Part shown: positions 1 through 9,418 of the stretch, one piece after another
Position numbering within the stretch: the stretch's first letter is position 1
Layout: every line of letters begins with the position of its first letter
Assembly (NCBI RefSeq): GCF_009857595.1
Contig: NZ_WWCU01000028.1
Coordinates: forward strand, 1 to 64,000
Source: Pseudoduganella aquatica
GTDB taxonomy: Bacteria > Pseudomonadota > Gammaproteobacteria > Burkholderiales > Burkholderiaceae_D
DNA: 64,000 bases
Direction of reading: 5' to 3'
Position numbers and translations under genes: made by a program
The notes under the pieces: generated by a model
What the model was told of the DNA's origin: nothing
Database searches by the model: none
Seen by the model: only the letters and a program-made list of their open reading frames with translations

Positions 1-315
1 GTGTGGCTGGTCGTCCTCTCAGACCAGCTACTGATCGATGCCTTGGTAGGCCTTTACCCTACCAACTAGCTAATCAGATATCGGCCGCTCCAGGAGCACA
101 AGGCCTTGCGGTCCCCTGCTTTCATCCGTAGATCGTATGCGGTATTAGCGTAACTTTCGCTACGTTATCCCCCACTCTTGGGTACGTTCCGATATATTAC
201 TCACCCGTTCGCCACTCGTCAGCGGAGCAAGCTCCCTGTTACCGTTCGACTTGCATGTGTAAAGCATGCCGCCAGCGTTCAATCTGAGCCAGGATCAAAC
301 TCTTCAGTTCAATCT
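1..315 (-). rRNA. rrs: 16S ribosomal RNA, 5' part (gene continues beyond the left edge)
   Basis: The reverse strand carries the universal 16S 5' sequence (GAGTTTGATCCTGGCTCAG at about 287-305), followed by the usual early helices. About 315 nt of the 5' domain are present; the remainder lies left of position 1. The exact mature 5' end is uncertain by several bases. The rRNA operon is transcribed leftwards out of the window, in the same direction as the upstream enoyl-CoA hydratase gene. Confidence 0.97.
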
Positions 316-527
316 CTGTTTAAAGTCATTGCTGACTTGGTCGCCCTTCAAAATAACTGACGATTCCTTCTTTCGAAGGTCACGTTTAATTTTTTCGTTG
401 AGCGTTTAATAATTTGAGCTAAGAGGCTTGCGCCTCCGGCATCATCATCAAACGCCCACACTTATCGACTGTTAATTTTTAAAGAGGTCTGCGTTTCTTG
501 CTGAAGCGTTGTGTTCAGCAGCAGAGA
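316..527 (-). promoter_or_regulatory. rRNA leader with boxA-like antitermination site
   Basis: This is the transcribed spacer between the rRNA promoter and mature 16S. On the minus strand it contains CTCTTTAAAAATTAACAG (about 470-487), close to the boxA consensus used by NusB/NusE for antitermination of rRNA operons. A small GC hairpin (GGAGGCGCAAGCCTC, about 423-437) follows. No gene is seen here. Confidence 0.6.
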
Positions 528-533
528 GACGAG

Positions 534-562
534 ATTATGGGGCTTGGCTCCACACTCGTCAA
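534..562 (-). promoter_or_regulatory. sigma-70 promoter of the rRNA operon
   Basis: Read on the minus strand, TTGACG (562-557) and CATAAT (539-534) are separated by exactly 17 nt, a near-consensus sigma-70 promoter. It lies just after the stop codon of the enoyl-CoA hydratase gene and about 220 nt upstream of mature 16S. Transcription should start near 527. Confidence 0.75.
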
Positions 563-571
563 CACCTAATT

Positions 572-1348
572 TCAGAGTCCGTCGAAATTCGGCGCCCGCT
601 TTTCCAGGAAGGCGTGCATGCCTTCGCGCTGGGCCGGGGTGCCGAAGGCTGCCTGGAACAGGCGGCGCTCGTAGTTCACGCCTTCCGTCAGCGTGGTTTC
701 GAAGGCCCGGTTGACGGCGTCCTTGATCTGCATGGCGACCGACGTGGACATGGAGGCGATGGAGGTGGCGGCCGCCAGCGTTTCCTCGATCAGCTTGTCC
801 GCCGGCACCACGCGCGACACCAGGCCGATGCGTTCGGCTTCAGCCGCATCTATCATGCGCGCGGTCAGCAGCAGGTCCATGGCTTTGGCCTTGCCGATGG
901 CGCGCGGCAGGCGCTGCGTGCCGCCCGCGCCCGGCGTGACGCCGACCTTGATTTCAGGCTGGCCGAACTTGGCGCTGTCGGCGGCGATCAGGAAATCGCA
1001 CATCATGGCCAGCTCGCAGCCGCCGCCCAGCGCGAAGCCGGCTACCGCGCCCACCACCGGCTTGCGCACTTTCAGGATGTGCTCCCAGTTGCGGGTGATG
1101 TAATTGTCGCGGTAGGTATCCTGGTAGGTATAGTCGGCCATGGCGGCGATGTCCGCGCCGGCGGCAAAGGCTTTTTCGCTACCGGTCAGCACGATACAGC
1201 CGATGTCCGGATCGGCGTCGAACTTGCGGAAAGCGTCGCCCAGCTCGTTCATCATGCGGTCGTTCAGCGCGTTCAGCGCTTTCGGACGGTTCAAACGGAT
1301 CAAGGCAACCTTGCCGTACGTTTCCACAATCAGGTCTTCATATTGCAT
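572..1348 (-). CDS. Enoyl-CoA hydratase (crotonase family)
   Basis: A 258-residue crotonase-fold protein that hydrates trans-2-enoyl-CoA to 3-hydroxyacyl-CoA in fatty-acid or phenylacetate-type beta-oxidation in the cytosol. Visible family features are the N-terminal [14 protein letters not shown] segment, the oxyanion-hole region [11 protein letters not shown] (about residues 60-70) and [12 protein letters not shown] (about 105-116), with glutamates in the positions expected of active hydratases (GGCE and the later [10 protein letters not shown]). Length matches EchA/PaaF-type hydratases. The ATG at 1348 is preferred over an upstream in-frame start because AAGGAGAGCC sits just ahead of it. 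It is monocistronic here, directly upstream of the rRNA promoter. The exact substrate cannot be read from sequence. Confidence 0.93.
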   Translation of the reverse strand: MQYEDLIVETYGKVALIRLNRPKALNALNDRMMNELGDAFRKFDADPDIGCIVLTGSEKAFAAGADIAAMADYTYQDTYRDNYITRNWEHILKVRKPVVGAVAGFALGGGCELAMMCDFLIAADSAKFGQPEIKVGVTPGAGGTQRLPRAIGKAKAMDLLLTARMIDAAEAERIGLVSRVVPADKLIEETLAAATSIASMSTSVAMQIKDAVNRAFETTLTEGVNYERRLFQAAFGTPAQREGMHAFLEKRAPNFDGL

Positions 1349-1425
1349 CGGGCTCTCCTTATATACAAAGCGGGTATCGGCCGATTGTAGCGGTTCTGAT
1401 AGCAGCGCTGGTATTATTTGCAGCG

Positions 1426-2715
1426 ATGCCATTCCTACCTCCCGCCCTGCGCCGCTACGTCGGTGACAAACTGGCCAGCGATCCCCTGCTGCGTAATCCG
1501 GACTTCCGCCGTTACTGGCTCAGCAGCGTGCTGAACAGCTTTGGCGCCCAGATCAGCGCCCTGGCCGTTCCGCTGTGCTCCGCCCTGCTGCTGCACGCCA
1601 CGCCCGGCCAGATGGGCATCATCGCCGCCTGCCAGGCGCTGCCCTACGCGCTGTTCGCCCTGCCCGCCGGCGTGTGGCTGGACCGGCGCCGCAAGCTGCC
1701 CATCCTGCTGGCGAGCCGCCTGCTGCAGGGCGCGCTGCTGGCCAGCATTCCGCTGGGCTGGTGGCTGGGCATGCTGTCCATGCACTGGCTGTACGCGGTG
1801 ACCTTCCTGTTCGCCACCTGCGGCGTACTCAGCGGCGCTGCCGAGCAGATCTTCCTCAACCTGCTGGTGGGCCGCCAGCAGCTGATCGAGGCGCAGTCGA
1901 AGTTCGCCACCACCGATTCCATCTCGCGCCTGGTCGCGCCCGGCCTGGCCGGACTGCTGGTGCAATGGCTGACCGCGCCGTTCGCCATCCTGTTCGACGC
2001 CGCCAGCTTCTTCATTTCAGCGTGGAATTTGCGCAAGACGCAGCTGGCCGAGCCGGCGCCCGTGCCCTCGGACAAGCATCCGCTGCGCGACATCGCCTCC
2101 GGCTTCGCCTTTATCTGGCACGAGCCGCTGCTGCGCACGCTGGCCTGGGGCGCGGCGCTGTGGCACTTTTTCCTGTTCGGCTACAGCGCGCTGCTGATCC
2201 TGCTTGCCACGCGCGAACTGGGCATGACGGCGGGCATGCTGGGCGCGGCGCAGATGCTGGGCGGCCTGGGCGTATTCCTGAGCGCGGTGCTGGTCAAGCG
2301 GCTGAACCGCCGCTACGGGGCGGGCAAGACCTTTCTGGTGGGCACCTGCGGCACAGTGGCCGGCTTCGCACTGATGCCGGCGATACCGGCCTCGCTGTTC
2401 GGCAACCCGGTCTACAGCGCGGCGGCCTTCGGCCTGGTGGTGTTCATGTATGACTGCGCGGTGATGCTGTTCTTCATCCCCTTCATGGCCCTGCGCATGA
2501 AGGCCACGCCGGACGCCTACACCGGCCGCGTGATTTCCACTATGCGCTTCCTGACCGGGGTAACCGGTCCGGCAGGGGCGCTGGCGGCCGGCTATCTGGG
2601 CGACCACTACGGCATCCGCACCGGCATGGCCTGCGTGGCGGCCGGCGGGATAGTGCTGGCGGCGGCGCTGGTGATGTCCCGCCCGCTGCGCAGCGTGGCG
2701 CCGGATCAACCGTAA
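1426..2715 (+). CDS. MFS transporter (EntS-like exporter family)
   Basis: A 429-residue major facilitator protein with about 12 hydrophobic segments, probably a proton-driven efflux pump of the MFS_3/EntS type. The N-terminal part [28 protein letters not shown] is typical of this subgroup. The loop after TM2-3 contains the family motif-A relic [12 protein letters not shown] (about residues 84-95). It is divergent from the hydratase gene (78-bp gap) and its last 10 bp overlap the 3' end of the converging gene. No neighbouring regulator or siderophore gene indicates the substrate, so drug or siderophore export is only a guess. Confidence 0.88.
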   Translation: MPFLPPALRRYVGDKLASDPLLRNPDFRRYWLSSVLNSFGAQISALAVPLCSALLLHATPGQMGIIAACQALPYALFALPAGVWLDRRRKLPILLASRLLQGALLASIPLGWWLGMLSMHWLYAVTFLFATCGVLSGAAEQIFLNLLVGRQQLIEAQSKFATTDSISRLVAPGLAGLLVQWLTAPFAILFDAASFFISAWNLRKTQLAEPAPVPSDKHPLRDIASGFAFIWHEPLLRTLAWGAALWHFFLFGYSALLILLATRELGMTAGMLGAAQMLGGLGVFLSAVLVKRLNRRYGAGKTFLVGTCGTVAGFALMPAIPASLFGNPVYSAAAFGLVVFMYDCAVMLFFIPFMALRMKATPDAYTGRVISTMRFLTGVTGPAGALAAGYLGDHYGIRTGMACVAAGGIVLAAALVMSRPLRSVAPDQP

Positions 2716-5435
2716 GGCGTATACTCGAAGCCGTTGCCGATCACCTTGAGAATTTCGGCAACGTATTCGCTGCTCTCGCTAAATGCTGCCAGCAGATCGG
2801 CACGGCTTACGCCATTGTTCAGCGCATAGTTCCAACTGTTGACCCCGCCCGTATCGCCCGCGCGGTGCAGCACGTTACGGTACAGATTGTCGATAAACAC
2901 TTCGTTGCTGCTGCTGACGCCGTACAGGCTCTGGAACTCCGGGCTGGACAGGAAAGCATCCGCCACCGCCTTCAAACCCATACCCTGATCCATTTGCGAC
3001 ATCCAGTATCCCAGGCCGCCCTTGTCCGGCGTACGGTTGAATGCCGCCTGGTAAAGCCGGTAGGTCTGGCCACCGTTGCCATCCACATCCAATGCGATGT
3101 TGCGGTCGGAGAACTGCAAGCGCTCCACGCCGGTCAGCGTGTCGCCCGAACCGACGCTGCCGCCGTTACGGTACAGCACCTTGGTTTCGGTGGCGCCGCG
3201 TGTAACGGCATAGCTCGAATAGCTGTTGCCATACACGACGACATCGACGCCGTCGCCGCCGGACAGGCGAATATTGGTGCCGATGCCGGACAGGACGTCG
3301 TTGCCGCTGCCGCCCTGCGCCACCGTATCGAGCGTGGTGAAGCTGTAGACCCGGTCGGCCAGGAATTTGTTGCCGGAGTAATCCATCAGCGAACCCGCCG
3401 GCAGTTCCAGCGTGTATTTGGTGCCAGGCTGCAGATTGGCCGTCGGGTCGATGGTGACCACCTTGCCGGTGATTTGCATCCGGCTGCTCGACGCGCTGTA
3501 GCTCTCCACCACATTGCCCTGGGCGTCGATCAGGCGGATGGGACTGTCGCCGGTGCGCATCAGGTCGTCAAAGGTCAGCGTGAGATTGCCAGTCAGGCTG
3601 GCGCCCTTGCCACCGTTGACCGGCGAAAAGGACAACAGGGTGGGCATCACGGTATCGCCGCTCAGGTTGTAGCTGCTGAGCGTGTAGCTGCCGCTGGGTG
3701 CGGCGCCATAATAAGTGCTGGCGCCCAGCGTCAGGTAATAGTCGCCGGTTGCGTCCGCCGTGAAGCTGTAGCCCTTGCCGCTCAGGCCGGACAACGTGGT
3801 CAGGTAAGAGCTATAGCCGGAAGAGGACACCATGGACATGACCACCTCGCTGCCGGACACGTCCAGCGTGCCGGCGCCGGATGCCTTGCCCTCCAGCACA
3901 AATGCGTACTTGGTGCCGGCCACCAGCTTGACCTTGATCCAGTCGCTGTCGCCGGCAAAGTTCAGCGCTCCGGCCAGTTTGCCGCCGGTGGCCAGCAGGC
4001 CCGTGGTGGCGCTGCTGGCGGCGAAATCGTCGCCGGTCGGCGCATTGACCTGCAGCGTGTAGCCGGAGGTGCCGCTGCTGTAGTTGTTCGCCACCGTGAG
4101 ATAGTAGTCGCCCGTGTAATTGGCGGTGTAGACACGGTAGTCGGTGGCGCCGGCTTTGGTGTAGCTGAGCAGGCCGCTGCTCGACCCGTTGGCATCCGCG
4201 CCGCTCATATAGAGGCTGGGGTTGCCGACCGGGTTCTGCCCCTTCAGCTCGAAGGTATAGGTGGTGCCGGCTTTAACGGCGAACTTGAATACGTCCTTGT
4301 CGTAAGCCAGTTCCAGGCTGCCGGTGACCGTGTTGCCCAGGCTCAGCGGCGCGGCGCTGGCTTTGTCGCTGCCGTAGTCGTCGCGGGTGCCGATGACGGC
4401 GCTGGCCACATAGTTACCCAGGTAGTAACTGGACGAGTCGCTTACTTCGAAATAATAGGTGCCGGTCTTGGTGGGCACGAATTGCAGCACGGTCTGCGAA
4501 TTGGAACCCGATTGCGCGGCCATGACCTGGCTGGCGCTGTCATACAGCTTGAGCTGGGTGTAGCTGGAACTGTAGGCGCCGCTGGCGCCTGGCTTGGCGG
4601 TGAACCAGTAAGTGGTATTGGCATTAAGCGAGACCGCATACCAGTCTTTGTCGCCTGCGGCATCCATCTTGCCCGGCGTGGAGCTGCCAACCGTCAGCCG
4701 GCCCGCGCCGGCCGCGTTGGCGCCATAGTCGTCCAGCCCGGCCGCCATCAGCACGCTGTAGTCGGACGCGGCGCCGGTGCTGCCGCTGCTGCTGCCGCTC
4801 AGCGTCAAGTAATAGCTACCGCTCAAGGCGGCGACAAAGGAGTAGCTGCCTGCGGAGGAACTGGTGGCGACGTATTGGCCGTTGGCGTCGGTCAGGGAAA
4901 CACTCACGCCGCTGCCGCTACTCATGGCGGGCTTGACGCTGTAAAGGGTGCCCGCCGTGAGCGCGACCTTGTAGACGTCGAGGTCGGACGGACCTTCAAA
5001 GGAACCGCTGGTGCTGATGCCCAGCGCGAGGGGCGCAGCCGTCGCCGCCGTATCCCCCACGGCGTCCGCCGCGCCGGCAATCGCGCTGACGGTGTAGGCG
5101 GTGGCCAGGCTGCCGAAATTGTTGGTGGCGCTGAAGTAGTAGTCTCCGGCCAGGCCGGACTTGAACACGGTGGACAGTTCGGTCCCGCTAACGCTCGACC
5201 CGGCCGAGGAAACATAGCCGCCCTGGGCTTGCGACAGGCCCAGAGCGTAATCGTAGTAGGAGTAGCCGGTCAGCGCCGGCAACGTCAGCTTGAAGGTGTA
5301 ATAGGTGTTGGCGGCCAGGCTGACGCGGAACCAGTCGCTATCGCCGCGCTGCTCAAACACGCCGCTGGCCTGGCTGCCTACAGCCAGCACGCCAGAGGTA
5401 TTTTTGTCGGAAGTGTAGTCGTCGATCGTGGCCAT
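2706..5435 (-). CDS. Large repetitive secreted protein: PPC-like repeats, Ig-like domain, RTX-like motif, DUF4214
   Basis: A 909-residue acidic, Ser/Gly/Tyr-rich protein. It opens with five related beta-domains of about 110 residues resembling bacterial pre-peptidase C-terminal (PPC) domains, each with a core like GDSDWFRVSL...TYYTFKL (near residues 30, 150, 260, 370 and 490). A Big_5-type Ig-like domain follows (about 600-700), then an RTX/hemolysin-like GGSGNDVLSG and a C-terminal DUF4214 domain (about 780-900). No Sec signal is seen; the C-terminal layout suggests type I secretion or surface display, which is inference. The ATG at 5435 is chosen because the family sequence starts at MATIDDY. 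It overlaps the MFS gene tail to tail by 10 bp. Function unknown; adhesion or matrix role plausible. Confidence 0.82.
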   Translation of the reverse strand: MATIDDYTSDKNTSGVLAVGSQASGVFEQRGDSDWFRVSLAANTYYTFKLTLPALTGYSYYDYALGLSQAQGGYVSSAGSSVSGTELSTVFKSGLAGDYYFSATNNFGSLATAYTVSAIAGAADAVGDTAATAAPLALGISTSGSFEGPSDLDVYKVALTAGTLYSVKPAMSSGSGVSVSLTDANGQYVATSSSAGSYSFVAALSGSYYLTLSGSSSGSTGAASDYSVLMAAGLDDYGANAAGAGRLTVGSSTPGKMDAAGDKDWYAVSLNANTTYWFTAKPGASGAYSSSYTQLKLYDSASQVMAAQSGSNSQTVLQFVPTKTGTYYFEVSDSSSYYLGNYVASAVIGTRDDYGSDKASAAPLSLGNTVTGSLELAYDKDVFKFAVKAGTTYTFELKGQNPVGNPSLYMSGADANGSSSGLLSYTKAGATDYRVYTANYTGDYYLTVANNYSSGTSGYTLQVNAPTGDDFAASSATTGLLATGGKLAGALNFAGDSDWIKVKLVAGTKYAFVLEGKASGAGTLDVSGSEVVMSMVSSSGYSSYLTTLSGLSGKGYSFTADATGDYYLTLGASTYYGAAPSGSYTLSSYNLSGDTVMPTLLSFSPVNGGKGASLTGNLTLTFDDLMRTGDSPIRLIDAQGNVVESYSASSSRMQITGKVVTIDPTANLQPGTKYTLELPAGSLMDYSGNKFLADRVYSFTTLDTVAQGGSGNDVLSGIGTNIRLSGGDGVDVVVYGNSYSSYAVTRGATETKVLYRNGGSVGSGDTLTGVERLQFSDRNIALDVDGNGGQTYRLYQAAFNRTPDKGGLGYWMSQMDQGMGLKAVADAFLSSPEFQSLYGVSSSNEVFIDNLYRNVLHRAGDTGGVNSWNYALNNGVSRADLLAAFSESSEYVAEILKVIGNGFEYTPYG

Positions 5436-5593
5436 GGGGTGCTTTGCAGTTGAATTGCCGCAGATTGTATCGGCTTTGCTATATGGCAAATGTCACACAT
5501 TGTCACGAGGAAACTAATGGCGACTGGCGTGCGCCGGACACAGGCCCTTCGCGCCTACACTGGATCATTGCCGTCCAGGCTCAGGAGACCACC

Positions 5594-6037
5594 ATGTTCA
5601 AGCACATTTTATTTCCCACCGACGGTTCGCCCCTGTCCGAGCAGGCCACGGCGCGGGTGATGGAGCTGGCACGCGTTCATGGCGGGCGCGTAACCGCCAT
5701 CAGCGTGCTGCAGCCCTTCCCTTTCATGACGATGAGCGGCGACAGCGGCGTGGTGGTGCCGGACGCGGAAGTGTTCGAGGGCCAGATGGCGCGCGCCGCG
5801 CAAGATGCGGTAGGCAAGGTGACGGCGGCGGCCAGCGCGGCCGGCGTGCCCTGCGAGGGCATCGTGGCGAACTCGCCCAGCCCTTACCAGGAGATTGTTG
5901 CAGCGGCAGGAAAGCTGGGCTGCGACGCGATTGTGATGGCGTCGCACGGCAGGACGGGGCTGAACAAGCTGTTCCTGGGCAGCGAGACGCAAAAGGTGCT
6001 GGCGCATACGGAACTGCCGGTGCTGGTGTTGCGCTAG
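5594..6037 (+). CDS. Universal stress protein UspA family
   Basis: A 147-residue single-domain Usp protein. The N-terminus MFKHILFPTDGSPLSEQA is typical, and the C-terminal nucleotide-binding loop ASHGRTGLNKLFLGS (about residues 115-129) fits the G2xG9xGS pattern of ATP-binding Usps, with Ala at the first Gly. The ATG at 5594 is favoured by AGGAGACCACC immediately upstream; a longer in-frame reading from 5444 has no family similarity. Probably a cytosolic stress-tolerance factor. It is divergent from the secreted repeat protein and no partner gene is adjacent. Confidence 0.92.
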   Translation: MFKHILFPTDGSPLSEQATARVMELARVHGGRVTAISVLQPFPFMTMSGDSGVVVPDAEVFEGQMARAAQDAVGKVTAAASAAGVPCEGIVANSPSPYQEIVAAAGKLGCDAIVMASHGRTGLNKLFLGSETQKVLAHTELPVLVLR

Positions 6038-6041
6038 CAGC

Positions 6042-6077
6042 GGCGGGTTGCGGCGCACAGCGCCTAAGCCGCCCTAC
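6042..6077. repeat. REP-like palindrome downstream of uspA
   Basis: GGCGGGTT...AAGCCGCC arms enclose an inner GGCGC/GCGCC stem and end in CCCTACG. It sits between two convergent genes. The same GGCGGGTTA/TAACCCGCCCTACG pattern recurs at 14826-15015 and 57681-57729, so this is a dispersed intergenic palindrome that could also act as a bidirectional terminator. Confidence 0.6.
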
Positions 6078-6090
6078 GCTCCCGCCGCAA

Positions 6091-7356
6091 TCAGAGTTTG
6101 CGGCGGGCCTGGGCGGAGGCGGCGGGCGGCACTTGTTTGGGCATCAGCACCCAGACGCTGCCGCGCTGCTTCATGCGGCCGGCGTTTTCTGCCGCTTCGG
6201 TGCCGAAGCCGAAGAAGTAGTCGACCCGGATCGCGCCACGGATGGCGCCGCCCGTGTCCTGCGCCATGACCAGGCGCTGCAGCGGAATGTCGCTATTGGC
6301 CTGGGTGGTGGACAGGAACACCGGCGCGCCCAGCGGCAGCTGCGAAGCGTCGATGGCGACCGAACGCTGCGGCGTCAGCGGCACGCCCAGCGCGCCCTTG
6401 GGTCCCACCTTCGGGTCCGGCAGTTTTTCTTCCTTGAAGAAGACGTAGGAAGGGTTGGCGTTGAACAGCTCGGACTGGCGCGTGGGGTGGCCGGCGATCC
6501 AGGCCTTGATGCCCTGGGCGGAGGCCTGGTCCAGCGTCAGCTCGCCCTTGTCCACCAGGTAGCGGCCGATGGACTTGTAGGGATAGCCGTTCTGGTCGGC
6601 ATAGGCCACGCGCACGGTTTCCTGGGTGTCGGTCAGCTGCACGCGGCCGGAGCCCTGCACTTGCAGGAAGAACGCTTCCACCGAATCGTCCACCCACAGC
6701 AGTTCCTTGCCGCTGAAGCTGGCGCGCTCGATGTCGGCGCGGGTGGAGTACGGCACCACCTTCTTGCCCTGCAAGCGGCCGCGCAGACGCATGCCTTTCA
6801 GCTCGGGATAGACGCCGGCCAGCTCCACGGTCAGCAGGTCGTCCGGCACCTTATATAGCGGCGTCTGGTAAGGGCCGCCCTTTTTGCGCGCGCCGCGCAG
6901 CAGCGGCTCGTAGTAGCCGGTGACCAGGCCGGTGTCCGCCCCGTCCGGCGCGATCACCTGCTGCGGCTCGAAGAAGCTCTCGAAGAACAGGCGGATGCCC
7001 TTTTCGTCATTGCCGTTGACCTGGCGCGCCACGCCGCACGGCTCCTTCCACTCTGCGCGCTTGCCCAGCACAGAGCAGGACGACATGAACGCCGGCCAGG
7101 CCGCGCGCAGGTCGTCCCGCTCCCAGCCCGGCAGCGCGGCGAAACTGGACGGCACGAAGCGGATGGCGGCGGGCGGCGCGGGGGGCTGCGCCTGCGGCGC
7201 TGCGGGCGCGGCGGGCTGGACCGGCGCCTGCGGCTCGGGTGGACGCGGCAATGGCTGAGGCTGCGCTGGCGCGGACGGCATCGGCGAAGTACAGGCGGAA
7301 AGCGCCAGCGCCACAGCGCTGGTGGAAAGGATTAAACTACTGCGTGCAAATAACAT
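6091..7356 (-). CDS. mltA: Membrane-bound lytic murein transglycosylase A
   Basis: A 421-residue lipoprotein that cleaves peptidoglycan to 1,6-anhydromuropeptides at the outer membrane. A signal peptide with lipobox LSAC (about residues 16-20) is followed by a Pro/Ala-rich linker (about 25-65), the MltA barrel domain with VTGYYEPLLRG (about 135-145), and a C-terminal 3D domain with catalytic-type aspartates in VAIDASQLP and AQDTGGAI (about 345-395). The ATG at 7356 fits the lipoprotein signal; the open frame upstream of it is antisense to apaG. The start lies only 12 bp from the divergent small gene at 7369, so promoters and ribosome sites overlap. Confidence 0.93.
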   Translation of the reverse strand: MLFARSSLILSTSAVALALSACTSPMPSAPAQPQPLPRPPEPQAPVQPAAPAAPQAQPPAPPAAIRFVPSSFAALPGWERDDLRAAWPAFMSSCSVLGKRAEWKEPCGVARQVNGNDEKGIRLFFESFFEPQQVIAPDGADTGLVTGYYEPLLRGARKKGGPYQTPLYKVPDDLLTVELAGVYPELKGMRLRGRLQGKKVVPYSTRADIERASFSGKELLWVDDSVEAFFLQVQGSGRVQLTDTQETVRVAYADQNGYPYKSIGRYLVDKGELTLDQASAQGIKAWIAGHPTRQSELFNANPSYVFFKEEKLPDPKVGPKGALGVPLTPQRSVAIDASQLPLGAPVFLSTTQANSDIPLQRLVMAQDTGGAIRGAIRVDYFFGFGTEAAENAGRMKQRGSVWVLMPKQVPPAASAQARRKL

Positions 7357-7368
7357 GGGGGACTGGTT

Positions 7369-7518
7369 ATGTGGGTGTTGATGTTGGAAGCGTTTGTGGC
7401 GCTGTTTCTGCTGGTGTTTATTGTCTGGTGGACGCTGCCATCCAAGAAGAAGCCACCAGAGGCAAAACCTGGGGTCAGACCCGCTGGGTCTGACCCCGGC
7501 AGTCGCGACGATTCCTAG
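7369..7518 (+). CDS. Small single-pass membrane protein (49 aa)
   Basis: A 49-residue open frame with GGGGGA 6 nt upstream of its ATG. Residues 2-23 are a hydrophobic helix (MWVLMLEAFVALFLLVFIVW), followed by a basic SKKKPP stretch (positive-inside, so probably N-out/C-in) and a soluble tail. Residues 35-43 are encoded by a 27-bp palindrome that is also found in the LysE-type gene. It is divergent from mltA and overlaps the 3' end of apaG by 4 bp. The hydrophobic pattern and ribosome site support a real gene; function unknown. Confidence 0.6.
   Translation: MWVLMLEAFVALFLLVFIVWWTLPSKKKPPEAKPGVRPAGSDPGSRDDS
7471..7497. repeat. 27-bp palindrome inside the small membrane protein gene
   Basis: A perfect 12-bp inverted repeat (arm GGGGTCAGACCC) around a 3-nt loop GCT. 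It lies in frame and encodes [10 protein letters not shown] near-identical copy with the same reading frame lies at 13116-13142. Confidence 0.85.
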
Positions 7519-7889
7519 TGCAGCGTGCGCGGCAGCGACAGCACGAATTCGGGGATCTTGGCTTCGAACTGGTGGCCGTCCTCCGCCACGCAGAAGTACT
7601 CGCCCACCATGGAGCCTTGCGGCGTGGCCAGCGCGGTGCCGCTGGTGTATTCGAACTGCTCGCCCGGCTGCAGCAGCGGCTGGTGGCCGACCACGCCCAG
7701 GCCGCGCACCTCTTCCGTGTGGTTGTTGGCGTCGGTGATGATCCAATGACGCGAGATCAGCTGCGCGGCCACCGTTCCCGTGTTCTTGATCGTGATCGAG
7801 TAGGTGAACACGAAATTGGTGCGTTCGGGATCGGACTGTTCGGGCAGATACTGGGTTCTGACCGAGACAGTGAATTCATAAGAGGCCAT
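7515..7889 (-). CDS. apaG: ApaG (Co2+/Mg2+ efflux-associated protein, DUF525 domain)
   Basis: A 124-residue all-beta DUF525/ApaG protein, matching the usual 125 residues. The signatures [40 protein letters not shown] and GSMVGEY are visible (the core is at about residues 45-95). The ATG at 7889 has AAGGA 7 nt upstream; a TTG two codons earlier is less likely. ApaG is linked to metal homeostasis, and its domain is shared with some F-box proteins, but its biochemical role is not settled. It lies divergently from rpe. Confidence 0.95.
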   Translation of the reverse strand: MASYEFTVSVRTQYLPEQSDPERTNFVFTYSITIKNTGTVAAQLISRHWIITDANNHTEEVRGLGVVGHQPLLQPGEQFEYTSGTALATPQGSMVGEYFCVAEDGHQFEAKIPEFVLSLPRTLH

Positions 7890-8029
7890 CTGCAATCCTT
7901 AATAATTCGTCAGTAATTCTTCGTGCAAGCGTAACGAATTGTTATCGTCTGTCTGACATTGCACCGCAAATCCGGCGCGGGCGCAAGGGTCAGCGTAAAA
8001 TAGCGCATCTTTTTATCGCAGGCCCATCC

Positions 8030-8695
8030 ATGACTACCTTCCGTATTGCCCCCTCCATCCTGTCCGCCGACTTCGCCCGCCTGGGCGAGGAAGTGCGCAA
8101 TGTCGTCAGCGCCGGCGCCGACATCATCCACTTCGACGTGATGGACAACCACTACGTGCCCAACCTGACCATCGGCCCGCTGGTGTGCCAGGCCATCCGC
8201 CCGCACGTGGACGTGCCGATCGACGTGCACCTGATGGTCAAGCCGGTGGACCGCATCATCCCCGACTTCGCCAAGGCCGGCGCCAACATCATCACCTTCC
8301 ACCCGGAAGCGTCCGACCACATCGACCGCTCGCTGCAGCTGATCCGCGACCACGGCTGCAAGGCCGGCCTGGTGTTCAACCCGGCCACCCCGCTAAGCTA
8401 CCTGGAGCACGTGATGGACAAGATCGACATGATCCTCATCATGTCGGTGAACCCCGGTTTCGGCGGCCAGTCCTTCATCCCGCAGGCGCTGAAGAAGATC
8501 GCCGAAGCGCGCCGCATGATCGACGAATCCGGCCGCGACATCCTGCTGGAAGTGGATGGCGGCATCAAGATCGACAACATCGCCGCCGCCGCCAAGGCCG
8601 GCGCGGACACCTTTGTCGCCGGTTCGGCCATCTTCGGCCAGCCGGACTATAAGGCAGTCATCGACGCCATGCGCGCACAGCTGGCGGGCGTGTAA
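8030..8695 (+). CDS. rpe: Ribulose-phosphate 3-epimerase
   Basis: A 221-residue TIM-barrel enzyme interconverting D-ribulose 5-phosphate and D-xylulose 5-phosphate in the pentose phosphate pathway. Visible motifs: [16 protein letters not shown] at the N-terminus, [12 protein letters not shown] (metal-binding His/Asp, about residues 34-45), VHLMV (about 66-70), [10 protein letters not shown] (about 140-149) and EVDGGIK (about 174-180). Its stop codon overlaps the start of gph (TAATG), so the two are translationally coupled, an arrangement common in proteobacteria (rpe-gph-trp). Confidence 0.97.
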   Translation: MTTFRIAPSILSADFARLGEEVRNVVSAGADIIHFDVMDNHYVPNLTIGPLVCQAIRPHVDVPIDVHLMVKPVDRIIPDFAKAGANIITFHPEASDHIDRSLQLIRDHGCKAGLVFNPATPLSYLEHVMDKIDMILIMSVNPGFGGQSFIPQALKKIAEARRMIDESGRDILLEVDGGIKIDNIAAAAKAGADTFVAGSAIFGQPDYKAVIDAMRAQLAGV

Positions 8696-9405
8696 TGACG
8701 ACGGCGGCCTCTACTCCCCTGCGCGGCGTACAGGCCGCCATCATCGACCTCGACGGCACCATGCTGCACACCATGCCGGACTTCCACGTCGCCATCAACC
8801 GCATGCTGGCCGAGATCGGCATGCAGCCCTTGGCCGTCGAACAGATTGAACTGATGGTGGGCAAAGGCTCGGAACACCTGATCCGCCTGGTGCTGGGCGT
8901 GTATTTCGACGCCGCCGGCGTGGAGCAGCGCTTCACGGCCGCGATGGCGGCCTACCAGCGCCATTATCTGGACATCAACGGCGACCACAGCACGCTGTAT
9001 CCGGACGTGGCCGCCGGCCTGGACGCGCTCAAGGCCCACGGCCTGCGCCTGGCCTGCGTGACCAACAAGCCCATCGCCTTCGCCCAGCCGCTGCTGGAGC
9101 AGAAAGGCCTGGCCGGCTATTTCGAGGTGGTCTACGGCGGCGACTCGCTGGCGCAGAAAAAACCCCATCCGCTGCCGCTGCTGCAGGTGTGCCGCGATTT
9201 CGCGCTGGCCCCGGCCCAGGTGGTGGCCATAGGCGATTCCTCGAACGACGCGCAGGCCGCGCGGGCGGCCGGCTGCCCGGTGTTGACGGTGCCGTACGGC
9301 TACAATCACGGCGAGTCTATACACGACACAGATTCCGATGGTATAGTTGACACGCTGCTACACGCGGCCGACTTGATACGCTTGCACAACCAGATAGCAA
9401 ACTGA
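8695..9405 (+). CDS. gph: Phosphoglycolate phosphatase (HAD family)
   Basis: A 236-residue HAD-superfamily phosphatase that dephosphorylates 2-phosphoglycolate. Motif I is DLDGTMLHT (about residues 16-24; nucleophile Asp first, then the acid/base Asp), motif II is VTNKP (about 122-126), motif III is KKPHP (about 154-158) and motif IV GDSSNDAQAA (about 180-189). The helical cap lies between motifs I and II. It starts on the stop codon of rpe and precedes the trp leader by 13 nt, so it may share transcripts with the trp genes up to the attenuator. Confidence 0.94.
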   Translation: MTTAASTPLRGVQAAIIDLDGTMLHTMPDFHVAINRMLAEIGMQPLAVEQIELMVGKGSEHLIRLVLGVYFDAAGVEQRFTAAMAAYQRHYLDINGDHSTLYPDVAAGLDALKAHGLRLACVTNKPIAFAQPLLEQKGLAGYFEVVYGGDSLAQKKPHPLPLLQVCRDFALAPAQVVAIGDSSNDAQAARAAGCPVLTVPYGYNHGESIHDTDSDGIVDTLLHAADLIRLHNQIAN

Positions 9406-9418
9406 TCCTAAACACAGC

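Noticed and set aside
2865-5453. An 862-codon open frame on the plus strand, antisense to the repeat-rich secreted protein
   Set aside because: It is opposite a gene with clear domains; its His/Arg/Ala/Gly-rich composition is the usual product of reading GC-rich coding DNA backwards, and it has no domain or ribosome site.
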